64,000 nt of DNA from contig NZ_CP020042.1 of assembly GCF_002028425.1 (NCBI RefSeq), forward strand, positions 3,038,001-3,102,000, read 5' to 3'. Within the stretch, counting starts at the first letter, position 1. The number at the start of each line of letters is the position of its first letter. The translations under genes were made by a program, and so were the position numbers. The DNA is from Streptomyces katrae (lineage in GTDB: Bacteria; Actinomycetota; Actinomycetes; Streptomycetales; Streptomycetaceae). This document shows, in pieces, positions 8,795 through 15,657 of the stretch. The notes under the pieces were generated by a model that saw only the letters and a program-made list of their open reading frames with translations, was not told the origin of the DNA and did not search any database.

Positions 8795-8866
8795 GGCCGT
8801 GTGCCCGAGTGGTTGAGGGACTCGCCTGCAAAGCGAGTTACGCCGGTTCGATTCCGGTCACGGCCT
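8795..8866 (+). tRNA. tRNA-Cys (GCA)
   Basis: A complete cloverleaf: acceptor GGCCGTG/CACGGCC (8795-8801 and 8859-8865), anticodon stem CTCGC/GCGAG with loop CTGCAAA, anticodon GCA at 8828-8830, four-base variable region, T stem GCCGG/CCGGT with loop TTCGATT. The discriminator is T8866, as expected for tRNA-Cys. CCA is not encoded. A very strong hairpin follows four bases later. Confidence 0.9.
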
Positions 8867-8870
8867 CTAC

Positions 8871-8922
8871 GACGGGCTGAGGGCCGCCCGGGGAATGTTC
8901 CCCGGGCGGCCCTCAGCCCGTC
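8871..8922. terminator. 25-bp perfect hairpin after tRNA-Cys
   Basis: Two perfect 25-base arms (8871-8895 and 8898-8922) separated by two bases. It ends the tRNA transcript on the plus strand and covers the last codons and stop of the convergent lipoprotein gene on the minus strand, so it can act for both. Confidence 0.85.
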
Positions 8923-9596
8923 GGCAGGTCGGCAGCCCGAGCAGGAAGCCCGCCGTCATCCGCGCACCGGAGCTCCTTGGCCACGGCCAGGCCGGCGGAG
9001 TGGTTGATGGCCATGTAGTCGGCGCGGAGAACGTCCCCGCCCTTGCTCTCTTCCCACTCCTCGTGAAGCAGGATCTTGATCCGCAGGGGAACCTCCGGTG
9101 TGGAGCCGAATCGGGAGCTGACGCAGTCATAGGAGAGGTGCATGAACTTCCCTGGACTGCTGGCAACCCGCACACCCCGGTCGCTCCCGGACGGGAAGTC
9201 GGCGGGATCTCCGGCGTACAGGCTGAAGGCGGTGAACTGCAGCGTCACCGTCGGCACGTGAAGTTCCTTCTCGGATCCCGAGACCTCGCAGACCGCCTGA
9301 GGCATCTCGCGGATCCGGTTGCCAGACCTGTACGCGTCCTCCATCACCTGCGCGACGGCCCTGGCATCCGGATTCCACTTCTGGTTCCGGAGCCGGAACT
9401 CCGTGGATTCGAGGACCCGCTCCAGCCCCTTCCCACCATCTCCCGTGAACAGGCCTGCACAGACCTGGTCAGCCGAAACCCTCGCCACGGTCGGCGCCGG
9501 AGCCGGTCGCTCCGGCGTTCCGCCGGAACAGCCCACCGCCGCCATGGGGACGAGCACCAGGCACCCCAGCGGGCGCCGTATCCGTCCGTGGTTCAC
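8913..9596 (-). CDS. Putative lipoprotein at the end of the ESX-like operon
   Basis: 227 residues with a lipoprotein signal: basic start (MNHGRIRR), short hydrophobic core and Cys23 after AVG. The mature part shows three further cysteines (in QVCAG, AVCEV, YDCVS) and another near the end, which could form disulfides. I know no domain for it. It is the last gene of the ESX-like operon and its ATG overlaps the stop of the 782-residue protein gene (ATGA, 9593-9596). Coupling to a possible effector makes a surface immunity or accessory role conceivable; that is inference only. Confidence 0.75.
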   Translation of the reverse strand: MNHGRIRRPLGCLVLVPMAAVGCSGGTPERPAPAPTVARVSADQVCAGLFTGDGGKGLERVLESTEFRLRNQKWNPDARAVAQVMEDAYRSGNRIREMPQAVCEVSGSEKELHVPTVTLQFTAFSLYAGDPADFPSGSDRGVRVASSPGKFMHLSYDCVSSRFGSTPEVPLRIKILLHEEWEESKGGDVLRADYMAINHSAGLAVAKELRCADDGGLPARAADLPTG

Positions 9597-11941
9597 TCGA
9601 CGCCCTTGGTCTGCGCCTCGTGGCCCTGCTGACGGGCGGTGGAGTTGCCCGTCATATAGCCGCTGCGCATCGACTCGTAGAGGTTGTTGCCGAGGACGCT
9701 GTTCCGGTCGACGTCATGACGCGTCATGAAGGCCCGCATGGGCGCCTCGGCGCTGTACTCGCCGCTCTGGAACGTCGCCTTGTTGTCGTCGTGCGTCTTG
9801 CCGTCGAGATCGTCCTTGTGCTGCTCCTTGGCCGTCTCCGACCATTCCCCGATGACCTGCCCTGCGGCCTGCTCCACGAGACCGGTACCGGTGTCCATGG
9901 CCAGGGGGACGACGACCGCCGCCGCACCTGCCGCAGCAGCCGTGGCGGGCAGGAAGGCAACACCGGCTGCGATGGCAGCCGTGGTGCCGAACTCGATCCA
10001 GGACGAGTTCTGCTCGTGCGCCCTCTCGTACAGCTCCTGCTTCCTGTCGTGGACTCCCTTGACCTGCTCCGCCCGTGACTCGTCGAGGATTCCCTGAACC
10101 TCGGCACCGGTACGGATCGCCGTCCGCGCCCGGCCCTCGTCGATCGCGCCGTCGTGCACCCCCTGGCTCTCCAGGACGCTCGCGGAGTAGACGCGTTCGG
10201 CGGTGGACACCGTGGCATAGGCGTCAGGATGCTGTCCCAAGGCGGCCAACAGGTCGCGGACACCGGCGCGCCCGAAGCTCGCGTGCGTTGCCCCCTCGGA
10301 TCGTGGGGCGAAGAGGCTCCGCTGGTCGTTCTCGTTCAGCGCCCAGTTGACGTCGTCGACGTAGCCTGCGGTCATATTTCCCAAGCTGTCCGCGAGGACC
10401 TCCTGGCGCATGAGCAGTCCGGCGTCGCCGCCGTACTTCAGCGCTACAGCCTCCATGACGTGCGCCCCCGTCTCGGTGCGGTGGAGCTCCGGCTTGGGGT
10501 CGTCCCAGGCGTGGCCGAGAGTGGCCGCTTCCAAAGCGTGTCCCAGGGCGTCGGGCATGTAGTTCCCGACCTTTTTCAGGTCGTCTGGGTTCATGCCCTC
10601 CATGTCGATGGTGGGGTGGTACTTCTCGTTGGCGAAGAAGTCGAGGTAGCTGGCGATCGGTTTTCCCTTGGCGTCCTTGCCGAGGTTGGCGTCGCCCGCG
10701 TGCAGCGTCCCGTCTTCGTTGTACGAGGGAAGGTGCTCGCGCTTCGGGTCGAAGAACTGGGCCGACGCCTCCGGGCTGTGGCCCAGGGCCTCCAGGAAGC
10801 TGACCACCGGGTCGTAGCCCGCGCCGTTGATGCCGGAGGGGTTCAGCATGTTCTTGCCGTAGCCGTTGAGCTGGCGGGTTCCGGTGAAGAAGTCCGGGTT
10901 CTTGGCGTGGATCTGCGTCGCGTGCTCGGCGATCGGGACCAGGAACTTCGGGTCGTAGTTGCCGTAGCGCATGATCCCGCCGAGCAGCTGGTACCCGTAC
11001 GGCGGGTTCTGGTCGTAGCGGGCCAGGGGGATCTGCTGGGTGCCCAGCTTGCGGAGCTCGGCCGCGTAGCTGTCGGGCAGGTGGGGTTCGGTGGTGGAGC
11101 GGGTGGCGGTGGCCAGGTTGAGGCCCAGGTTCTGCTGGAGTTCCTGGACGTCCTTCAGCCGCTGCTCGTCGAGCTTGCCGTACTCATAGGTGTCGGTCGC
11201 CATGGTGCCGAAGAACTGGAGCGCACCCTTGGGGCCGAGGTTCCCGTAGAAGGCGGTCGAGAACTCCGGGACCTTGGCGTTGTCGGCCAGCAGTTCGTTG
11301 AGTTCCGTGAGCTCGGCGTGCGAGAGGTTGCGGCCCTTCCGCGCGAGGTCGGTCGCGCGGCCGGCCTGTTCGGCGGCGAGGCTTGAGTACTTCGGGGCGC
11401 TGAAGTTGTGGTCCTCGGCGACGTTGGCGTTGAGGAGGCGGGCAAGGGACTGGTCGACGTCGTCGCAGGCGTCGATGAGGGCGTCGACCTTCGCCTGCCA
11501 CTGCGCCTGGTTGGCTCGGAGGGACTGCTGGTAGTCGAGGTCGTGCCGAGCCGTGTTGCGGTCCGCGGCGGAGGCGAGGGGGACCGCGGTGACCTTGCCC
11601 TTCGCATCGACCTGGAAGCCCGCGGCGGGGGCCTCCTCCTCGGCGATCTTCTTCAGCTGGTCGCGGGAGGACTTGAAGGCGTCGTGGCCCTGGGTGAGCG
11701 CCTGATGGATGCCCTTGGCTTCCTTGGCCGCGTCCTGGAACTCCTTGGCCGTCTTGTCGACGAATGGCCGCGCCACGCCCGCGGTGACCCCGCTCCACTG
11801 GGCCTGGTCGGACTTGGCCTTCATCCCGCTGCGGGCGGCCTCGGCCAGCTCCTCCAGCTTGGCGGCCATCGCCTGCCAGTCGCGGATGGCGGTGGCGAGC
11901 TTGTCGATCGGGGCGTTGAGGACGTTCTCGTACGTCAGCAC
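9593..11941 (-). CDS. Large WXG-domain-like protein, possible ESX effector
   Basis: 782 residues without a signal peptide. The N-terminal 200 residues are helical and resemble WXG100/LXG modules (LTYENVLNAPIDKLATAIRD start, a QAQWSG turn near residue 48, coiled coils to about 185). The middle is globular and rich in Gly/Tyr/Asn. Near the C-terminus (about 652-683) is a strongly hydrophobic Ala/Val/Gly segment flanked by helices, then a hydrophilic tail. I recall similar streptomycete proteins filed under a DUF in the 6500 series, but am not sure of the number. N-terminal WXG-like helices plus a distal hydrophobic segment suggest a secreted or membrane-inserting ESX client. No enzymatic motif was found. 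Confidence 0.75.
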   Translation of the reverse strand: MLTYENVLNAPIDKLATAIRDWQAMAAKLEELAEAARSGMKAKSDQAQWSGVTAGVARPFVDKTAKEFQDAAKEAKGIHQALTQGHDAFKSSRDQLKKIAEEEAPAAGFQVDAKGKVTAVPLASAADRNTARHDLDYQQSLRANQAQWQAKVDALIDACDDVDQSLARLLNANVAEDHNFSAPKYSSLAAEQAGRATDLARKGRNLSHAELTELNELLADNAKVPEFSTAFYGNLGPKGALQFFGTMATDTYEYGKLDEQRLKDVQELQQNLGLNLATATRSTTEPHLPDSYAAELRKLGTQQIPLARYDQNPPYGYQLLGGIMRYGNYDPKFLVPIAEHATQIHAKNPDFFTGTRQLNGYGKNMLNPSGINGAGYDPVVSFLEALGHSPEASAQFFDPKREHLPSYNEDGTLHAGDANLGKDAKGKPIASYLDFFANEKYHPTIDMEGMNPDDLKKVGNYMPDALGHALEAATLGHAWDDPKPELHRTETGAHVMEAVALKYGGDAGLLMRQEVLADSLGNMTAGYVDDVNWALNENDQRSLFAPRSEGATHASFGRAGVRDLLAALGQHPDAYATVSTAERVYSASVLESQGVHDGAIDEGRARTAIRTGAEVQGILDESRAEQVKGVHDRKQELYERAHEQNSSWIEFGTTAAIAAGVAFLPATAAAAGAAAVVVPLAMDTGTGLVEQAAGQVIGEWSETAKEQHKDDLDGKTHDDNKATFQSGEYSAEAPMRAFMTRHDVDRNSVLGNNLYESMRSGYMTGNSTARQQGHEAQTKGVE

Positions 11942-11957
11942 GGCCGCGCGCCTTTCC

Positions 11958-12368
11958 CTACTTGAGGTACTCGTCGATCTTGGAGGAGGTGAACTCGGCG
12001 TAGAGCTGCTGCTCTTCCTTGGCGTGGGAGGAGAGCGAGTAGTTGAGCCCGTTGGAGATCTGCGCGCAGGCGGCGACGAGGGTCTTGACCTGGCTCTCCC
12101 AGCGGCTGTTCGCCTTGGCGAGGGCGGCCCCGCTGGCGAAGCCCTCCCGCGAGAGCGCGCCGGCCGCCTCGCCGGAGGCGGTGGCGGCGTGCTTGCCGTC
12201 GGTCTGGAGGCGGGAGTGGAGCTTGTACGCCTCGCTGCCGACGGCTCCGATGTGGTCCTGGTTCAGCTCGAGGTCGGCGCCGGAGGCGGCTGGACCCTGG
12301 TTGAGCCTCATGGAGACGTTGGCGGCGGCGGTGGCTCGGGCGGCGGACCATTCCTCTTCGAAGGACAT
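11958..12368 (-). CDS. WXG100-like small helical protein
   Basis: 136 residues from the ATG at 12368, which has GGAG eight bases upstream; longer in-frame versions overlap the protease gene and lack this. The protein is nearly all helical. Its second half (ANSRWESQVKTLVAAC, Trp90) matches the spacing of the second helix of ESX/WXG100 proteins, though the turn is not WXG. It precedes the 782-residue protein by 16 bases. It may dimerise with that protein or with the 177-residue helical protein, as EsxA/EsxB do. Assignment to the ESX family is by pattern and context. Confidence 0.75.
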   Translation of the reverse strand: MSFEEEWSAARATAAANVSMRLNQGPAASGADLELNQDHIGAVGSEAYKLHSRLQTDGKHAATASGEAAGALSREGFASGAALAKANSRWESQVKTLVAACAQISNGLNYSLSSHAKEEQQLYAEFTSSKIDEYLK

Positions 12369-12399
12369 GGCGTGCACTCCACTCGTGTGTCGGTTCAGG

Positions 12400-13575
12400 T
12401 CAGCGCTTGGCCCGGCGTACGACGACCGCGGTGACGGCTCCACCGATAAGAACGCAGGCCCCGAGTCCGAGGGCGATCCAGGGCGAACCGCCACCGTCGG
12501 CCTTTTTTACCGCAGCTCGGGGCTGCGACGCAGGCGATGGCGTGATCTTTCCCCCGGGAGAGGGGGAGCCGGCAGCGGCGGCGGCGAGATCGGGGAGGGG
12601 GTAGACGTCCGGAGGACCGGGGTCGCCGGGGGTGGGCAGCGCGACCCGGGGGCGGACTACGCCGTAGCCGATGTAGTCGTTGCGCTCTACGCCGTCGACG
12701 GGCTTGCCGGCGGTGTTGAGGAGGACGCGGAGGACCTGGTTGTTGGTCCAGGTGGGGTGGGCGGACCAGAGGAGGGCGGCGGAGGCGGAGGTTAGGGCTG
12801 TGGCGTCGCTGGTGCCGCTGCTGGTGCATAGCCCCGTCTCGCGTGCACACGCTGTTACGAGGCCAACACCGGGGGCTGAGATGTCGACCTGCGGCCCATG
12901 CTGCGACACCTTTGCTGCAGCCCCATCCGCATCAACCGCTCCGACCCCCACCACTCCAGGCGTCGCGGCCGGATAGAGAACGGGATTCGTCGTATCGCCG
13001 TCATTGCCAACACCGGCGAAGATCAATTTCCCCTTAGAAAGCGCGTACTTCACAGCATCGAGCCGCCCAGGGTCGTCCTTGGGAGTCGCCATGGAGATAT
13101 TTATGACCTTGGCGTCCGAATCGGCCGCGAACCGAATTGCGGCAGTCCACGACGGGCTTGCAGCATTGAACTCGTGCGGTACCCGAATGGGGAGAATCTT
13201 GGCTCCAGGGGCCAGGCCGAACGCGCCGTCACCGCTTGGATGCCTTCCTGAGCCAGCGATCAACGCCGCCATCGTGGTCCCGTGCTTGTCATAGTCAGTA
13301 CGCTCGTCGCCCTTGTAGCCATCCAGGCCTGCCGCAAAATCCCTTCCCGGTAGAACCTGACCCTCTAGTTCCGGAATACGGTCGACGCCACTGTCAATGA
13401 CAGCAACAGTGACCCCCTTACCGGTGCTGATCTTCCAAATATCGTCAGCCTTCATGGCATCTAGATGCCATTGCTGCTCTCGAATGGTCTGCGCATGTGC
13501 CGGAGTAGCAGCAACGCCGGCCAAAAGTACGCCCATCAGGGCAGAGGTCGCCTTGCACATGCGCATCTGCTGCAT
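12400..13575 (-). CDS. mycP: Mycosin-type subtilisin protease (MycP-like)
   Basis: 391 residues: signal peptide (1-28), S8 protease domain with Asp61 (VAVIDSGVD), His98 (KHGTTMA), oxyanion Asn191 and Ser256 (SGTSDATA), a Pro/Ser linker (315-360) and a C-terminal membrane anchor (about 366-386) followed by RRAKR. This is exactly the mycosin layout; mycosins sit on the outer face of ESX secretion systems, process substrates and stabilise the channel. The first 245 codons (12840-13575) use many AT-ending codons, unlike the 3' part. Gap of 12 bases from the upstream WXG gene, so co-transcribed. Confidence 0.9.
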   Translation of the reverse strand: MQQMRMCKATSALMGVLLAGVAATPAHAQTIREQQWHLDAMKADDIWKISTGKGVTVAVIDSGVDRIPELEGQVLPGRDFAAGLDGYKGDERTDYDKHGTTMAALIAGSGRHPSGDGAFGLAPGAKILPIRVPHEFNAASPSWTAAIRFAADSDAKVINISMATPKDDPGRLDAVKYALSKGKLIFAGVGNDGDTTNPVLYPAATPGVVGVGAVDADGAAAKVSQHGPQVDISAPGVGLVTACARETGLCTSSGTSDATALTSASAALLWSAHPTWTNNQVLRVLLNTAGKPVDGVERNDYIGYGVVRPRVALPTPGDPGPPDVYPLPDLAAAAAGSPSPGGKITPSPASQPRAAVKKADGGGSPWIALGLGACVLIGGAVTAVVVRRAKR

Positions 13576-13587
13576 TGTCCGATCCGC

Positions 13588-15015
13588 TCAGTCGATCACT
13601 GGCGGCACAACACGACGGTCACCCTGCCAGGTCTCTTCGTCTTCAGTCAGGTAGTCCGGGCGATTGCCGTCCTGGCCTCCACGGCGACGGGGCGATGCCG
13701 GGGAGGCCGTGCCACCATGGCCCACGGCACCGACGCCCGCTCCATTGCGAACAAGGCCCGACCCTCCCTGGGTGAACGGCTGGCCACCAGCCGTGGCCTG
13801 ACGGCCCCCGACAACGCCACCCGGTTCCATCGCTAGCCTCCGACCAGTGACCGGACTGCCTGAAGCGCCGTGCGCACCACCGAGGCCGCCACCCATCATG
13901 CCGGGCATCCCGCGGCTGCCACCCGCGTACGGGCCTTCAGCTCCGATGACCGTGCCTCGCGGAATATTGGCGCTGGGTCCACCTGTGGCGATCTGTCGGC
14001 CACCCACGATGCCTGTATCGCGCGGCGACGGAACCGGGATGCCACCCACCTTGCCGCCAATGCCACCTGGGGCCCGGGGCACGGTTAGCGAGCCGCCGCC
14101 CAACGATGGCGGTCCACCGATTGGGGGCAATGGCGGTGGCAGGATCAGGCCGTTGCTGGGAGGGTTCCCACCAGGCACGCTCGGGCCGGGCCCGACAGGC
14201 AGACCCGGGGTCGGAGGCAGAGTCTTGTCCGGAAGGGTCGCGACATGGTCAAGATCCACATTCACGCCACGGCCCGGGATGCCCTGCGGGGAGGGCGACG
14301 GCGGCGCAGACGCAGGTCGTCCCGCATCAGATGAGGTGTGAGACTGCGTCAACCCCGCATCCGCGGAAGGGCCGCCACCACTGGGCGATACCACGGCATG
14401 GGTCGAAACACCGGAACCAGAAGGCCCGGCTGCAGCGCCGTCCCCCCGAGGGCGGGAGATCTCCTCGAAATCGACGCCCTGCGGCGCGAACACCGCTGGC
14501 GGTGGCGGAAACGTAGGAGCCTCCGTGCGGCTCAGTTGGGTTGCCGAGGCGTCGTAGGACTGGGCCAGTTTCGTCAGTTGCTGGACCGCCTGTTCGTGGT
14601 CCGCCGTCAGTTTGGCGTGGGCCGTCTGGCCGATCTGCTGGGCGTCCGGGTCGTTGTGGGACTTGCGGGCCGCCTCCAGGTTGTCGGCCGCCCCCTTGTC
14701 GTACTTCGGGGTGTTGGCCTTGACCTCGACCATCGTCTGGGCGGCGTGCGTCATCCACGTGCTGCCCGCGTCGCTGTACTTGCCCAGGGTCAGCGTGGCG
14801 TTGCCCGCGCGGCTCACCCAGTCGTGGAAGGCGTGGGCCGCCTCGCCCTCCCAGCCCTTGACCTGGTGGTTCTTCAGGCTCTCGCCGATCTCGTTGAGCG
14901 CCTTCGCCGCGTCCGCCAGCTGCGTGGCGCGCGTCTTGACCGTCTCCGGGTCGAGGGAGGCGATCATCGCGAGCAACTGCTCGTGCGAGTAGCCGTCGAA
15001 GTTCGTCGTCGCCAT
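13588..15015 (-). CDS. WXG-motif protein with Pro/Gly tail and YxxxD export signal
   Basis: 475 residues from the ATG at 15015 (GAAGGG nine bases upstream). Helical N-terminal domain (1-165) with a true WXG turn, W55-E56-G57, in a PPE/WXG-like hairpin. Then a long low-complexity Pro/Gly/Ser segment (about 170-445), and a distinct tail DYLTEDEETW with Y455-xxx-D459, matching the general type VII export signal YxxxD/E. I expect it to be the main exported product of this operon. The start overlaps the stop of the upstream gene. Codon use turns AT-richer in the part encoding the tail. Confidence 0.8.
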   Translation of the reverse strand: MATTNFDGYSHEQLLAMIASLDPETVKTRATQLADAAKALNEIGESLKNHQVKGWEGEAAHAFHDWVSRAGNATLTLGKYSDAGSTWMTHAAQTMVEVKANTPKYDKGAADNLEAARKSHNDPDAQQIGQTAHAKLTADHEQAVQQLTKLAQSYDASATQLSRTEAPTFPPPPAVFAPQGVDFEEISRPRGDGAAAGPSGSGVSTHAVVSPSGGGPSADAGLTQSHTSSDAGRPASAPPSPSPQGIPGRGVNVDLDHVATLPDKTLPPTPGLPVGPGPSVPGGNPPSNGLILPPPLPPIGGPPSLGGGSLTVPRAPGGIGGKVGGIPVPSPRDTGIVGGRQIATGGPSANIPRGTVIGAEGPYAGGSRGMPGMMGGGLGGAHGASGSPVTGRRLAMEPGGVVGGRQATAGGQPFTQGGSGLVRNGAGVGAVGHGGTASPASPRRRGGQDGNRPDYLTEDEETWQGDRRVVPPVID

Positions 15016-15548
15016 CAGATCGTGCCCTTCGACGTGCTCGGAGTCGGGGTCGGGGTGGCCGGGGCGGAAGAGCCCTGGTGCTGCTTCTGGGCTTCCTTCT
15101 GCTGCTGGATGAGGGGGTCGCGGTCCTCTACGTACTCCTCCTTCGAGCGCCTGATGAGGGCCCGCATCCTCGCCTGCGTGTCCTCGTCGACTCCGGCATA
15201 GCCCTTGCCCGCCGTCTGGATGGCGATGCCGAGCGCCTCGATCTGCCCGGCCAGGCCCTGCGACAGCTTCTGGAGCTCGCTGTGGACCGTGTCGTACGCC
15301 TTGAACAGGGACTCCGCCTCCGCGAAGCCCGTGCCGAGGGTGCCGGCGGGGAGGGAGCCGTGGGCGAGTTTGCCGGCGTCCGCCTCGGAGCCGTCCAGCT
15401 TCTTCAGCAGGGCGTCGACCCGCTTCTTGGCGTCGGTCAGCGACTCGTACTCGACTTCGAGCGCCTTCGCCTGGCGCATCACCGCGTCCGCCACACCTCC
15501 GGCGATGTTGCCGCCGCCCAGCAGTCCCGGCGTGGTTTCGCCTGCCAC
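15015..15548 (-). CDS. Helical ESX-associated protein, first gene of operon
   Basis: About 177 residues, helical throughout with a Pro/Thr/Ser-rich tail (from about 158). I chose the GTG at 15548 because GGGGGAGG lies five bases before it; a GTG at 15563 is possible but has no spaced ribosome site. There is no WXG turn and no YxxxD tail. It heads the ESX-like operon and its stop overlaps the start of the WXG protein gene. It may be the heterodimer partner or chaperone of that protein, by analogy with PE/PPE and EsxB/EsxA pairs; unproven. Confidence 0.75.
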   Translation of the reverse strand: MAGETTPGLLGGGNIAGGVADAVMRQAKALEVEYESLTDAKKRVDALLKKLDGSEADAGKLAHGSLPAGTLGTGFAEAESLFKAYDTVHSELQKLSQGLAGQIEALGIAIQTAGKGYAGVDEDTQARMRALIRRSKEEYVEDRDPLIQQQKEAQKQHQGSSAPATPTPTPSTSKGTI

Positions 15549-15657
15549 GATGGCCTCCCCCACTTCCCGTCCCCGTCCGCACCCGTCCGCGCGCGTGCGT
15601 CCCCCCTGTCACCCGCCACTCTAACGACCGGCACTGACGGCAAGGTGGGGCAGACCG

